From positions 496,001 to 560,000 of the forward strand of contig NZ_MSCT01000019.1 in assembly GCF_001921865.1 (NCBI RefSeq): 64,000 nucleotides of DNA, written 5' to 3'. Positions 1 through 9,422 of the stretch are shown piece by piece; within the stretch, counting starts at the first letter, position 1, and each line of letters starts with the position of its first letter. This DNA is from Pseudomonas chlororaphis. Its GTDB lineage: Bacteria; Pseudomonadota; Gammaproteobacteria; Pseudomonadales; Pseudomonadaceae. A program made the translations under genes and the position numbers. Below the pieces are notes generated by a model that searched no databases, had not been told where the DNA came from, and saw only the letters and a program-made list of their open reading frames with translations.

Positions 1-297
1 ATCCAGGCCCGCACCGTGCTCGAGGACGTGCCCCTGGACGTGGTCGAAAGCGTTGCCGCGCCCCTGAGCAGCGCCGAGGATGCCGCCCATGCCGAACAGT
101 TGCTGGAACGCCTGAACATGAGCCTTGCCCAACTCAGCCCGCGCCAACAGCAGATCTTCATCCTCAGCCGCCTGCACGGCCACAGCTACCTGGAGATCGC
201 CGAGAAACTCGACGTCTCCCAGAGCACCGTGCAAAAGGAACTGAAGCTGATCATGGCCATCTGCATCGGCGTCGCCGAGCGTTTGAACGGTCATTGA
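1..297 (+). CDS. ECF sigma factor, C-terminal part (FecI/HxuI type)
   Basis: The reading frame is open from base 1, so the gene starts upstream of the window; 98 codons remain. The visible part is sigma-70 region 4: a helix-turn-helix around the segment LSPRQQQIFILSRLHGHSYLEIAEKL, split here as LSPRQQQIFILSRL then HGHSYLEIAEKL, followed by a recognition helix starting DVSQSTVQKEL. This is the organisation of iron-starvation ECF sigma factors of the FecI family. A FecR-type anti-sigma gene and a TonB receptor with a signalling domain follow directly, so it is inferred to activate that receptor operon when heme binds. The exact subfamily (HasI versus HxuI) cannot be settled without the N-terminus. 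Confidence 0.85.
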   Translation: MQARTVLEDVPLDVVESVAAPLSSAEDAAHAEQLLERLNMSLAQLSPRQQQIFILSRLHGHSYLEIAEKLDVSQSTVQKELKLIMAICIGVAERLNGH

Positions 298-401
298 GAG
301 CACGCCGGGCGGGCGTCAGCCGCGGCCCTTTGTTACCCTTGACCGCCCTGCGCTCTCCATCTAAAAAAACAGCCGTGCACAGACACAGCCGAGGAACACC
401 C

Positions 402-1382
402 GTGACGGACACCCACAGCAACCGGCCGACCGCCCAGGACGGGGAAACGCCCGCTGGCACTCTGGCCCAAGCCATGGACCAGGCCCTGGACTGGCTGATC
501 CTGCTGGAGAACCCGAGCCCCGAACAGACCCGGCAATTTCACCTCTGGCTGAACGCCTCGCCCCTGCACGCCGAAGCGTTCGACAAGGCGCAGGCGATCT
601 GGAACGGCCCGCAGATTGCCCGCTGCGCGCAAAGCCTGAGCGCGAAAAAGGCCAAGGTCGGCGTCCTCGCGCGCCTGCGCCCGCACTGGCGGCCGCTGGC
701 CACTGCCGCGGTGCTGATCCTCGGTCTGTTCAGTTTCAGCAACCTGCCGCTGCGCTTGCAGGCCGACCACCTGACCGTGGTCGGCGAACGCCAGCGCCTG
801 CAACTGGAAGACGGCTCGAAAGTCCTGCTCAATACCAATTCGGCGTTCTCCAGCACCATCGACGAACGCCAGCGCGTGGCCCGCCTGTACCAGGGCGAAG
901 CCTTCTTCGAGATTCCCGCCAGCCGCAGCCAGCCGCTGGAACTGGACGCCGGCCCGGTGCGCGCCAGCGTGCGCGATACCGCCTTCGCCGTGCGTTACCT
1001 GGACGGCGTGGCCCAGGTGCGGGTGCAGCGCGGCGACGTCGACCTGCGCGCCACCCATGACGATGCCCGGGTGCGCCTGTCGGCCGGCGAGAGCATCCGC
1101 ATCGGCCCCAACGGTTTCGACCTTCCGGCCCGGCTCGACCCGGCCAAGGACCTGGCCTGGGTCCAGGGCCGGCTGGTGTTCGAGAACTGCCCGCTGAACC
1201 AGGTGCTGGCCGAACTGCGCCGTTATTACCCGGGCTGGATCATCAACACCAACGAGCGCCTGGCCGACGTCGCCGTCACCGGCAACTACCGCCTCGACCA
1301 GCCGCTGGACGTGGTGCGTTCGCTGGCTCACATCACCTCGGCGCGGCTGCAGGAATTTCCCGCCCTGGTGATTCTCAACTAG
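402..1382 (+). CDS. FecR-family anti-sigma / sigma regulator
   Basis: This 326-residue protein transmits the receptor signal to the ECF sigma factor across the inner membrane. The N-terminal cytoplasmic anti-sigma domain (about residues 20-70, with LDWLILLENPSPEQ and the HAEAFDKAQAIW segment) precedes one membrane helix (about 98-116), a periplasmic FecR domain (about 125-215) and a C-terminal STN-like segment that would contact the receptor. I chose the GTG at 402 because GAGGAA lies at 391-396; an in-frame GTG at 294 overlaps the sigma factor stop and would add a tail unlike the family. It sits between its sigma factor and its receptor, the usual order for cell-surface signalling. Confidence 0.88.
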   Translation: MTDTHSNRPTAQDGETPAGTLAQAMDQALDWLILLENPSPEQTRQFHLWLNASPLHAEAFDKAQAIWNGPQIARCAQSLSAKKAKVGVLARLRPHWRPLATAAVLILGLFSFSNLPLRLQADHLTVVGERQRLQLEDGSKVLLNTNSAFSSTIDERQRVARLYQGEAFFEIPASRSQPLELDAGPVRASVRDTAFAVRYLDGVAQVRVQRGDVDLRATHDDARVRLSAGESIRIGPNGFDLPARLDPAKDLAWVQGRLVFENCPLNQVLAELRRYYPGWIINTNERLADVAVTGNYRLDQPLDVVRSLAHITSARLQEFPALVILN

Positions 1383-1433
1383 AACGCATTTATTTTTACG
1401 CGATCGCTACCGGTCGTACGTCTCGTTATAGCC

Positions 1434-1452
1434 AATGCAATTGATTCGCATT
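1434..1452. promoter_or_regulatory. Probable Fur box upstream of the heme receptor
   Basis: The 19 bp from 1434 form an inverted repeat AATGC-N9-GCATT. The inner part, 1440-1452 (ATTGATTCGCATT), matches 8 of 10 informative positions of the Pseudomonas Fur core AATGA-N3-TCATT. It lies about 55 bp before the receptor start. Repression by Fur-iron is inferred; an ECF-sigma promoter is also expected in this gap. Confidence 0.5.
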
Positions 1453-1505
1453 AAAGATGGCGAATCAGCACCTATAAAAGATTCGTGCGACACGGAGCAC
1501 TATCG

Positions 1506-4100
1506 ATGTCCTCTCGCCTCAACAGCCGGTCCGCTTCACCTTCCCGCCAGGCTCGCCTGCAGAACTGCACGCTGTCGCTGCTGACCGCCGCCATCCTGCT
1601 GGCCGGCGCCCAGGCCGCGCCGGTCATGGCCGCCACCGCCGGGGCCCAGCCGACGCGCAACATGGGCGACTACAGCTTCGCCATCGAGCAGCAGCCGCTG
1701 GTCTCGGCGCTGAATGCCTTTACCGCCGTCACCGGCTGGCAGGTCGGCCTGCCGGCGGAACTCGGCGAAGGCATCGCGTCGCCGGGCGTACGCGGCTCGC
1801 TGCCAGCGGAGAAAGCCCTGGACCGCCTGCTGATGGGCACCAACCTGAGCTACCGCAAGCTGGGCAACAACAATATCGTCCTGGAAAAGCGCGCCAGCGG
1901 CGGCGCCCTGAACCTGCAACAGGTGACCATCAGCGCCACGCGCCAGGAACAGGACATCAATAGCGTCCCGAGCACCGTGACCGTCCACGACCGCCAGGAC
2001 CTGGACCGCAACAACGTCAACACCATCAAGGAACTGGTGCGCTACGAGCCCGGTGTTTCGGTCGGCGGCGCCGGCCAGCGCGGCGGCATCAGCGGCTACA
2101 ACATCCGCGGCATCGACGGCGACCGCATCCTGACCCAGGTCGACGGCGTCGAGATTCCCAACAGCTTCTTCAACGGCCCCTACGCCAAGACCCAGCGCAA
2201 CTACGTCGACCCGGAAATCATCAAGCGCGTGGAAATCCTCCGCGGTCCGGCCTCGGTGCTGTACGGCAGCAACGCCATCGGCGGCGCGGTCAGCTACTTC
2301 ACCCTCGACCCGGACGACATCATCAAGCCTGGCCAGGACGTCGGCGCCCGCCTGAAGACCGGCTACAGCTCGGCGGACGACAGCTGGCTGAAATCCGCCA
2401 CCGTGGCCGGGCGCAGCGGCGAGTTCGACGGCTTGCTGCACTTCAGCCAGCGCGACGGCCACGAAACCGAATCCTACGGCAGCAACAACGGCACCGGGCT
2501 GGCCCGCACCGCCGCCAACCCGGAAGACGTGCGCACCACCAACGTGCTGGCCAAGGCCGGCTGGAACTATGCCGACGACGCACGCCTGGGCCTGACCTAC
2601 GAGAAGTACAAGGACGACCGCGACACCAACCAGAAAAGCGCCGTGGGCGGCCCGTTCAACGCCGGCCAGCCGCTGGGCATGTACCGTTCGCGCACCGGTA
2701 ACGACACCATCACCCGCGAGCGCTTCGGCCTGGAAAACAACTTCGCGCTCGACAGCCTGGTGGCCGACCACGTCAAGTGGAGCCTGAACTACCAGATCGC
2801 CAAGACCGACCAGAGCACCCTGGAAAATTACTTCCCGTTCACCCGTAACGTCATGCGCAGCCGCGAAACCCTCTACGAAGAGAAGCAGTGGGTCTTCGAC
2901 GCCCAGGCCGACAAGGCCTTCGCTATCGGTGAAACCGAGCACCTGCTGACCTACGGCACCACTATCAAGCAGGAAAAGGTCACCGGCTCGCGCAGCGGCA
3001 GCGGCACGTGCCTGGCCGTCGGCCGCGGTTGCACGGCGGTCGGCGCCATCAGCCCGGCCGACGTGCTGAAGAAGTCCAGCGACTTCCCGGACCCGACCAT
3101 CAACACCTACAGCCTGTTCGCCCAGGACCAGATCAGCTGGAACAAGTGGACCTTCCTCCCCGGCCTGCGCTACGACTACACCCAGCTCAAGCCGCACGTG
3201 ACCCAGGAGTTCCTCAACACCGTGGCCGCGGACGGCCGGGGTACCGTGAGCGACGAGAACAAGACCTGGCACCGGGTCTCGCCCAAGTTCGGCCTGACCT
3301 ACGCCCTGAGCGACCAGTACACCTGGTACGGCCAGTACGCCGAAGGCTTCCGTACCCCGACCGCCAAGGCGCTGTACGGCCGCTTCGAGAACAACACCAC
3401 CGGTTACCGCGTGGAGCCGAACTCGAACCTCAAGCCGGAGAAAAGCCAGAGCTACGAGACCGGCCTGCGCGGCAACTTCGAGTCGGGCAACTTCGACGTG
3501 GCGGTGTTCTATAACAAGTACCGCGACTTCATCAACGAAGACGCCGTGACCCCGGGCTACGACGAGCTGACGTTCCAGAGCAACAACATCAAGCACGCCA
3601 CCATCAAGGGCGTGGAACTCAAGGGCCGGCTCAACCTCGACACCTTCGGCGCGCCGCAGGGCCTGTACACCCAGGGTTCGGTGGCCTATGCCTACGGTCG
3701 CAACAACGACACCGGCGAGCCGCTGAACGCGGTCAACCCGCTGACCGGCGTGTTCGGCCTGGGCTACGACCAGGACAACTACGGCGCCTTGCTGAGCTGG
3801 ACCCTGGTGAAGAAGAAGGACCGCGTCGACGACAGCACCTTCAAGACCCCGGACGGCACCAGCAGCCAGTTCAAGACCCCAGGCTACGGCGTGCTCGACC
3901 TGACCGGTTTCTACAAGGTCACCGACGACGTCACCGTCAGCGCCGGCGTCTACAACCTGGCCGACAAGAAGTACTGGCTGTGGGATGACGTGCGCGGCTA
4001 CGACAGCGTCGGCGAAGCCGCCGTGCTCAGCCCGGCCAACCTCGACCGCCTGACCCAGCCGGGTCGCAACTTCGCGGTCAACCTGATCTGGGATATCTGA
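1506..4100 (+). CDS. TonB-dependent heme receptor with STN signalling domain (HxuA/HasR-like)
   Basis: This 864-residue outer membrane transporter has a signal peptide (AILLAGAQAAPVMAA, ending near residue 43), an STN domain (about 53-105, DYSFAIEQQPLVSALNAF), a TonB box and plug (about 120-260), and a 22-strand barrel ending in the aromatic-rich NFAVNLIWDI. The motif FRTP (from residue 615) followed by NLKPE (near 642) matches the FRAP-NPNL signature of heme receptors. The ATG at 1506 is chosen over a GTG at 1485 because CGGAGCA lies just upstream. The STN domain with the sigma/FecR pair makes this a signalling receptor. No hemophore gene is adjacent, so free heme or host hemoproteins are more likely ligands than HasA. 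The next gene is heme oxygenase. Confidence 0.9.
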   Translation: MSSRLNSRSASPSRQARLQNCTLSLLTAAILLAGAQAAPVMAATAGAQPTRNMGDYSFAIEQQPLVSALNAFTAVTGWQVGLPAELGEGIASPGVRGSLPAEKALDRLLMGTNLSYRKLGNNNIVLEKRASGGALNLQQVTISATRQEQDINSVPSTVTVHDRQDLDRNNVNTIKELVRYEPGVSVGGAGQRGGISGYNIRGIDGDRILTQVDGVEIPNSFFNGPYAKTQRNYVDPEIIKRVEILRGPASVLYGSNAIGGAVSYFTLDPDDIIKPGQDVGARLKTGYSSADDSWLKSATVAGRSGEFDGLLHFSQRDGHETESYGSNNGTGLARTAANPEDVRTTNVLAKAGWNYADDARLGLTYEKYKDDRDTNQKSAVGGPFNAGQPLGMYRSRTGNDTITRERFGLENNFALDSLVADHVKWSLNYQIAKTDQSTLENYFPFTRNVMRSRETLYEEKQWVFDAQADKAFAIGETEHLLTYGTTIKQEKVTGSRSGSGTCLAVGRGCTAVGAISPADVLKKSSDFPDPTINTYSLFAQDQISWNKWTFLPGLRYDYTQLKPHVTQEFLNTVAADGRGTVSDENKTWHRVSPKFGLTYALSDQYTWYGQYAEGFRTPTAKALYGRFENNTTGYRVEPNSNLKPEKSQSYETGLRGNFESGNFDVAVFYNKYRDFINEDAVTPGYDELTFQSNNIKHATIKGVELKGRLNLDTFGAPQGLYTQGSVAYAYGRNNDTGEPLNAVNPLTGVFGLGYDQDNYGALLSWTLVKKKDRVDDSTFKTPDGTSSQFKTPGYGVLDLTGFYKVTDDVTVSAGVYNLADKKYWLWDDVRGYDSVGEAAVLSPANLDRLTQPGRNFAVNLIWDI

Positions 4101-4109
4101 TCGTGCCCG

Positions 4110-4148
4110 CCTCACTGCGCTTTTTCCGCGGCGCAGTGAGGATTTTTT
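4110..4148 (+). terminator. Rho-independent terminator after the heme receptor
   Basis: An 11-bp perfect stem (CCTCACTGCGC / GCGCAGTGAGG, 4110-4120 and 4131-4141) is followed by a T-run at 4143-4148. It separates the receptor transcript from hemO, which has its own Fur box. Confidence 0.85.
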
Positions 4149-4178
4149 ACTGTGCCGCGTCTACTTGTTCGTCTAGTT

Positions 4179-4197
4179 AGCAAATGACTCTCATTTA
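4179..4197. promoter_or_regulatory. Fur box upstream of hemO
   Basis: AAATGA-CTC-TCATTT at 4182-4196 is a perfect inverted repeat and fits the Pseudomonas Fur core AATGA-N3-TCATT exactly. It lies about 36 bp before the hemO start codon, so iron repression of heme oxygenase is strongly suggested. Confidence 0.75.
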
Positions 4198-4232
4198 AGT
4201 AGCCCCATTTTCATTTTCCCAAGGACATCGTC

Positions 4233-4841
4233 ATGACCGCCCAGGATTCCACCCAGCGCCCGAGCCTGCGCTCCCAGCGTCTGAACCAGATCACCCACGA
4301 ACCCCATGCCAAGCTCGACGCCCTGGTCAAGGCCCACGCGCCGTTCGAGAGCGCCAGCAGCTTTGCCCGCTTCGTCGTCGCCCAGTACCTGTTCCAGTCC
4401 GAGCTGGTGGCGCTGTACAACGACCCGGCGCTGATCGCCATCGTCCCGGACCTGGCCGAGCGCTGCCGCGCCGACGCGGCCAAGGCCGACCTCGCTGACC
4501 TGGACACCGAAGTCCCGGCCCCGGTGGCCGGCGCCGTCAGCCACCCAAGCAAGGCCGAAGCCCTGGGCTGGATCTTCGTTTCCGAAGGTTCCAAGCTCGG
4601 CGCCGCGTTCCTGATCAAGCGCGCCGTAGGCCTGGGCCTCAGCGAAACCTTCGGTGCCCGCCACCTGGGCGAGCCGGCCGGCGGTCGCGCCGAGGGTTGG
4701 AAAACCTTCACCCGCATCCTCGACGGCATGGAATTCAGCGCCGAAGAAGAAGCCGCGGCGGAAAAAGGCGCGCTGGATGCCTTCAACCGGTTTACCGTAT
4801 TGCTGGAAAAGGCCTACGACACCGCACCCGAGCTGGCCTGA
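4233..4841 (+). CDS. hemO: Heme oxygenase, biliverdin-producing (HemO/PigA type)
   Basis: This 202-residue cytoplasmic enzyme opens the heme ring to biliverdin, CO and free iron. The N-terminal segment LRSQRLNQITHEPHAKLD is typical of the Pseudomonas HemO/PigA family, with the probable heme-ligating histidine at residue 25. FARFVVAQYLFQSELVALY and the later GWIFVSEGSKLGAAFLIKRA (distal helix) also match. It is transcribed from its own Fur-type promoter behind the receptor terminator and completes the pathway heme sensing, uptake, iron release. The regiospecificity of cleavage (beta/delta versus alpha) cannot be read with confidence from the sequence alone. Confidence 0.92.
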   Translation: MTAQDSTQRPSLRSQRLNQITHEPHAKLDALVKAHAPFESASSFARFVVAQYLFQSELVALYNDPALIAIVPDLAERCRADAAKADLADLDTEVPAPVAGAVSHPSKAEALGWIFVSEGSKLGAAFLIKRAVGLGLSETFGARHLGEPAGGRAEGWKTFTRILDGMEFSAEEEAAAEKGALDAFNRFTVLLEKAYDTAPELA

Positions 4842-4848
4842 CATTTTG

Positions 4849-4914
4849 ATCGCGAGCCAGCTCGCTCCTACACAGGGATCGCCTTGAACCTGTAGGAGCG
4901 AGCTGGCTCGCGAT
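4849..4914. repeat. REP doublet (inverted pair)
   Basis: Two inverted copies of the Pseudomonas REP palindrome (ATCGCGAGCCAGCTCGCTCCTACA and its complement, here abbreviated as ATCGCGAGCC...CTCCTACA) face each other across about 20 bp between hemO and the DUF454 gene. Confidence 0.85.
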
Positions 4915-4953
4915 AGCCGTCCCACCGTCCTGAAGCCCGCCACCATCGAACCC

Positions 4954-5355
4954 ATGACCGGTACAACCCGCTCTCCGTCCAAAGCCTCCCGCCTGTTCTT
5001 CGGTTGCCTGGCGTACGTCAGCCTGGCCATCGGCCTGATCGCTATCGTCGTACCGGGTCTGCCAACCACCGAATTCGTGCTCCTGGCCGCCTGGGCCGCG
5101 ACCAAAAGCTCGCCGCGCCTGAGCGCCTGGATGGAAAACCACCGCCTGTTCGGCCCGATCCTGAGCAACTGGCGCAACGGCCGGATCATCAGCCGTCGGG
5201 CCAAGGTCAGCGCCACGGTGAGCATGCTGCTGTGCGCCACCCTGATGCTGAGCCTGCTCAACCATCACTGGAGCCTGTACCTGGCGCTGGCCGGCATGGG
5301 CCTGGGCAATCTGTGGATCTGGTCGCGCCCGGAGGCTCTGGCCCAGGCCTCCTGA
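4954..5355 (+). CDS. DUF454 (YbaN-like) inner membrane protein
   Basis: This 133-residue protein has three hydrophobic stretches: about residues 14-33 ([20 protein letters not shown]), 38-51, and a C-terminal pair around 85-120. The signature [16 protein letters not shown] and the following [18 protein letters not shown] are diagnostic of the DUF454/YbaN family. Its biochemical function is unknown. In Pseudomonas it is often found beside iron or heme genes, and here it follows hemO after a REP doublet, so a functional link to heme metabolism is possible but unproven. Confidence 0.85.
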   Translation: MTGTTRSPSKASRLFFGCLAYVSLAIGLIAIVVPGLPTTEFVLLAAWAATKSSPRLSAWMENHRLFGPILSNWRNGRIISRRAKVSATVSMLLCATLMLSLLNHHWSLYLALAGMGLGNLWIWSRPEALAQAS

Positions 5356-5551
5356 GCGCAATCACGCTGCCGGCGCCCGCTGGCCGGCACTCGGGGCGTC
5401 CTCCCGTGTATGTCAAACAGATGACCGTTCATCAGATTTTTCTCAGGCAAATGCAGACCAAGCCGATGTTCCGGGCATGGCGCTGAATGGACTTGGCGAC
5501 TCGAGTCAATCGACTCACTGCTCATCACCTACCCATTCGCGAGATCGCCCC

Positions 5552-7690
5552 ATGTTCGACTCTCTGTCCATTCGCCTGAAAATCGTGCTGCTGTCCGGAC
5601 TGTGCCTGCTCGGCGTGGTGGGTCTGATCGTCGGGATGAACATCTACCAGACCAACCAGAACGATCGGTTGGTCAGCAGCTCCAGTACGCGAATGCTCAC
5701 CGACAGCGTGCAGAACCTGCTGCAGGCCCGGGCCGCCGAACAGGCGGTGCGCGTGCAGAAAACCTTTGGCGAAAGCCTGCTGGTGATCACTGCCCTCGCC
5801 GATCAGGTCAGCGACCTGCGGGCCATGGCCGGCAAGCGCTCGCTGGACGCCGCGACGCTGCGCGAAGAACTCAACCACAGCCTGAAAACCGCCTTCGAGC
5901 GCAACACCAAGGTGCTGGGCATCTGGCTCGCCTACGAACCCAACGCCCTCGACGGCAAGGACAGCGAGTTCGCCAACGACGCCGGCCGCGCCTCCAACGA
6001 GGCCGGGCGCTTCGCCAGCTACTGGAGCCGCGCCGGCGGCACCGGGCTGAATACGATGATGGTCGAAGAGGACATGAACAAGACCACCCTGAGCCTCAGC
6101 GGCACGCCGTACAACAGCTGGTACACCTGCCCGCGCGACAACAAGCGCAGCTGCCTGCTGGACCCCTACGCCGACACCGTGGGCGGCAAGCTGATGCTGA
6201 TGACCACCATTTCCCTGCCGCTGATCGTCGACGGCAAAGTCATCGGCGTGGTCGGCGTGGACATCGCCCTGGACTCCCTGCAAGCCGCGGCCGTCGATTC
6301 CCAGCGCGGGCTGTTCGACAGCGCCGGGCACATGCTGATCGTCGCCGGCAGCGGCGTCCTCGCTGCCTACAGCAACGACCCGGCCAAGGTTGGCAAGAAC
6401 ATCGCCGACACCCTCGGCGCTGAAGGCAAGGAGGTCCTGCAACAGCTGGGCGGCGCGGCGCCGAAAGTGCTCAAGCAGGGCGACCTGATCCGCGCCGTGT
6501 ACCCGGTCAGCCCGATTGCCGATGCCCGCCCCTGGGGCGTGGTGATCGACCTGCCGGAACAGGTGTTGCTGGCCGACTCGGTGAAGCTCCAGGCGGTCCT
6601 CGACGACGCCCAGACCCAAGGCACCCTGGTGTCCCTGCTGGTGGCCGCGATCGCTGGTGTGGTTGGCCTGCTGCTGATCTGGCTGACCGCCTCCGGCGTG
6701 ACCCGGCCGATCAACAGCGTCGCGCAGATGCTCAAGGCTATCGCCAGCGGCGACGGCGACCTGACCCAGCGCCTGAACTACACGAAGAAAGACGAACTGG
6801 GCGAACTGGTGAGCTGGTTCAACCGCTTCCTCGACAAGCTGCAACCGACCATCGCACAGATCAAGCAGAGCATCGTCGACGCCCGCGGCACCGCCGACCA
6901 GTCCTCGGAAATCGCCCGCCAGACCAGCGAAGGCATGCAGGTGCAGTTCCGCGAAATCGACCAGGTGGCCACCGCCTCCAACGAAATGAGCGCCACCGCC
7001 CACGACGTCGCCAACAGCGCCTCGAACGCTGCCAATGCCGCCCGCGGCGCCGACCAGTCGGCCAAGGATGGCATGACCATCATCGAGCGCAGCACCCGCG
7101 ACATCAGCACCCTGGCCGATGAAGTCAGCAAGGCGGTGACCGAGGTCGAGGCCCTGGCGGTCAACAGCGAGCAGATCGGCTCGGTGCTGGAAGTGATCCG
7201 CAGCATTGCCGAGCAGACCAACCTGCTGGCCCTCAACGCCGCCATCGAAGCGGCGCGGGCCGGGGAAAGCGGCCGCGGCTTCGCCGTGGTCGCCGACGAA
7301 GTGCGCAACCTGGCCAAGCGCACCCAGGACTCGGTGGAAGAGATTCGCCAGGTGATCGAACGCATCCAGAGCGGCACCCGCGGCGTGGTGGCGACCATGC
7401 ATTCGAGCCAGGCCCAGGCCCAGAGCAACGCCGGGCAGATCCAGCAAGCGGTGCAGGCCCTGGGCAAGATCAGCGACGCGGTCACCGTGATCAGCGACAT
7501 GAACCTGCAGATCGCCAGCGCCGCCGAACAGCAGAGCGCGGTGGCCGAAGAGGTCAACCGCAACGTCTCGGCGATCCGCAGCGTGACCGAATCCCTGACC
7601 GAGCAGGCCACCGAATCGGCCCAGGTCAGCAGCCAGCTCAATACCCTGACCACCCAGCAGATGAAACTGATGGACCAGTTCCGCGTCTGA
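5552..7690 (+). CDS. Methyl-accepting chemotaxis protein, dCache ligand-binding type
   Basis: A 712-residue chemoreceptor. Membrane helix 1 spans about residues 12-33; a periplasmic double-Cache domain (about 40-350) holds the segments [14 protein letters not shown] and [17 protein letters not shown]; helix 2 is about 359-382; then come HAMP (383-437) and a methyl-accepting signalling domain with the conserved hairpin ([21 protein letters not shown]...[15 protein letters not shown], split around the glycine). The ATG at 5552 places the first helix at the usual distance. No C-terminal CheR-binding pentapeptide is visible. The ligand is unknown; the sensor layout is reminiscent of polyamine/histamine receptors (McpU/TlpQ type), which is only a guess. 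Confidence 0.9.
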   Translation: MFDSLSIRLKIVLLSGLCLLGVVGLIVGMNIYQTNQNDRLVSSSSTRMLTDSVQNLLQARAAEQAVRVQKTFGESLLVITALADQVSDLRAMAGKRSLDAATLREELNHSLKTAFERNTKVLGIWLAYEPNALDGKDSEFANDAGRASNEAGRFASYWSRAGGTGLNTMMVEEDMNKTTLSLSGTPYNSWYTCPRDNKRSCLLDPYADTVGGKLMLMTTISLPLIVDGKVIGVVGVDIALDSLQAAAVDSQRGLFDSAGHMLIVAGSGVLAAYSNDPAKVGKNIADTLGAEGKEVLQQLGGAAPKVLKQGDLIRAVYPVSPIADARPWGVVIDLPEQVLLADSVKLQAVLDDAQTQGTLVSLLVAAIAGVVGLLLIWLTASGVTRPINSVAQMLKAIASGDGDLTQRLNYTKKDELGELVSWFNRFLDKLQPTIAQIKQSIVDARGTADQSSEIARQTSEGMQVQFREIDQVATASNEMSATAHDVANSASNAANAARGADQSAKDGMTIIERSTRDISTLADEVSKAVTEVEALAVNSEQIGSVLEVIRSIAEQTNLLALNAAIEAARAGESGRGFAVVADEVRNLAKRTQDSVEEIRQVIERIQSGTRGVVATMHSSQAQAQSNAGQIQQAVQALGKISDAVTVISDMNLQIASAAEQQSAVAEEVNRNVSAIRSVTESLTEQATESAQVSSQLNTLTTQQMKLMDQFRV

Positions 7691-7705
7691 CCCGCATCAC
7701 CCCCT

Positions 7706-7805
7706 GTAGGAGCGAGCTTGCTCGCGATGAACCCGAAAGCGCCGCATTCAGCCAGTGAGTGCGCATCATCGTTGACGAGCATCGCGAGCAAGCTTCGCTC
7801 CTACA
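7706..7805. repeat. REP doublet (inverted pair)
   Basis: An outward-facing pair of REP palindromes (TGTAGGAGCGAGCTTGCTCG... at 7706 and its complement ending at 7805) with about 55 bp between them fills the gap between the chemoreceptor and the CoA-transferase gene. Confidence 0.85.
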
Positions 7806-7885
7806 AATAGTCCGTGCGCCGTGGCAAGGCTGCGGCGCCTCGCCTTTTTGCTCTATGCTGCCCCCTCTCTTGCGGAGGGCCAGCA

Positions 7886-9235
7886 ATGACCGATGTTCTG
7901 TCGTCTATCCAAGCCGCGCTTGGCTTGCCTCGTACCCCGATCCTGTTTACCTCGAGCGGCGCCCTGCCCTCGGCCTTCGCCGTGACCGAACTGGCCAGCG
8001 CCAGCATCGCCGCGGCCGGCCAGGCCACGGCCGAACTGCTGCTCGGCCAGACCGGGCGCCTACCGGCGCTCTGCGTCGACCGCCGCCTTGCCTCCTTCTG
8101 GTTCGCCACCTCGCTGCGCCCGCTTGGCTGGAGCGTGCCGCCGTTGTGGGACCCGGTCGCCGGCGACTACGCCACCCGCGACGGCTGGATTCGCCTGCAC
8201 ACCAACGCGCCCCATCATCGCCAGGCGGCCGAACAGGTGCTGGGGCCGGTCGCGGATCGTCCGGCGATGGCCGCCAGGGTCGCCCAGTGGCACAGCGGCG
8301 AACTGGAGCAGGCGGTGGTCGCGGCCGGCGGCTGCGCGGCCGAGATGCGCAGCTGGGGCGACTGGCAGGCCCACCCCCAGGGGCAGGCGGTGAATGCCGA
8401 GCCGCTGGTGCATTTCACTGCGCCCGCTAACGGCCCGGTGCGGCAATGGAGCGGGACCCTGGCGCAACCTTTGGCCGGCATCAAAGTGCTGGACCTGACT
8501 CGGGTCCTGGCCGGCCCCATCGCCAGCCGCTTCCTCGCCGGGCTGGGCGCCGACGTGCTGCGCATCGACCCGCCGCACTGGAACGAGCCGGGCGTGGTCC
8601 CGGAAGTCACCCTGGGCAAACGCTGCGCCCGCCTGAACCTGCACGACGCCGCCGATCGCCAGGTATTCGACGCCCTGCTGGGCGAAGCCGACCTGCTGCT
8701 GCACGGCTACCGTGGCGATGCCCTGGAACGCCTCGGCTACGGCGCCGCCGAGCGCCTGCGCCTTGCCCCGGGGCTGATCGATGTGAGCCTGAATGCCTAC
8801 GGCTGGAGCGGGCCCTGGCAGAACCGCCGCGGCTTCGACAGCCTGGTGCAGATGAGCTGCGGCATCGCCGAGGCCGGCCAGCGCTGGCAACAGGCCGATA
8901 AACCGGTACCGCTGCCGGTCCAGGCCCTGGACCACGCCACCGGTTACCTGATGGCCGCCGCCGCGCTCCAGGCCCTCAACGCCCAGCTGCAAACCGGGGC
9001 CACCGGCAGCGCGCGGCTCTCCCTGGCACGGACCGCGAAGCTGTTGACCGAGCACTCCAGCGGCGCCGCCGAAGAGGCCCTGCGGGGCGAAGACCAGGCC
9101 GATCAGGGGTTGCTGGTGGAACAGACGCCCTGGGGCCCGGCCCATCGCCTGCACGTGCCGTTGCAGATCAGCGGCACGCCGTTGCAATGGGCGCGCCCGG
9201 CCAGCGAACTGGGCGCCCACCGCGCGCAATGGTAG
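7886..9235 (+). CDS. CaiB/BaiF-family (class III) CoA-transferase
   Basis: This 449-residue protein belongs to the class III CoA-transferases, which move CoA between carboxylic acids without covalent ping-pong of the classical type. The diagnostic stretch GIKVLDLTRVLAGPIASRFLAG sits near residue 200, followed by LGADVLRIDPP and, later, NRRGFDSLVQMSCGIA. There is an unusual 190-residue N-terminal part resembling a second, degenerate CaiB-like half. The ATG at 7886 follows GGAGG (7874-7878). It is monocistronic between repeats and convergent with alkA, so the substrate cannot be inferred from neighbours. Confidence 0.82.
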   Translation: MTDVLSSIQAALGLPRTPILFTSSGALPSAFAVTELASASIAAAGQATAELLLGQTGRLPALCVDRRLASFWFATSLRPLGWSVPPLWDPVAGDYATRDGWIRLHTNAPHHRQAAEQVLGPVADRPAMAARVAQWHSGELEQAVVAAGGCAAEMRSWGDWQAHPQGQAVNAEPLVHFTAPANGPVRQWSGTLAQPLAGIKVLDLTRVLAGPIASRFLAGLGADVLRIDPPHWNEPGVVPEVTLGKRCARLNLHDAADRQVFDALLGEADLLLHGYRGDALERLGYGAAERLRLAPGLIDVSLNAYGWSGPWQNRRGFDSLVQMSCGIAEAGQRWQQADKPVPLPVQALDHATGYLMAAAALQALNAQLQTGATGSARLSLARTAKLLTEHSSGAAEEALRGEDQADQGLLVEQTPWGPAHRLHVPLQISGTPLQWARPASELGAHRAQW

Positions 9236-9264
9236 CCCTCGCCGCCTGCCGTAGCCCTGTAACC

Positions 9265-9413
9265 CTGTAGCCGCTGCCGAGCGTAGCGAGGCTGCGTACG
9301 ACTGCGCAGCAGGCGCAAAACCAGAACACTCGGTTTCCCTGAATTTCCGTGTGGCCCATTTTGCGGCCGCTGCGCGACCGTACGCAGCCTCGCAGGCTCG
9401 GCAGCAGCTACAG
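9265..9413. repeat. Long inverted repeat, second repeat family
   Basis: About 36 bp at 9265-9300 (beginning CTGTAGCCGCTGCCGAGC) recur inverted at 9379-9413 (ending GCTCGGCAGCAGCTACAG) with few mismatches, separated by about 78 bp. It lies between the convergent CoA-transferase and alkA genes. The sequence differs from the GTAGGAGCGAGC REP family but has the same paired architecture. Confidence 0.75.
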
Positions 9414-9422
9414 GGCATGGGT

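Noticed and set aside
1536-4115. 859-codon open frame on the minus strand opposite the heme receptor
   Set aside because: High-GC third positions leave antisense frames open; the translated product is low-complexity Val/Ala/Asp/Gly-rich, and the plus-strand protein is unambiguous.
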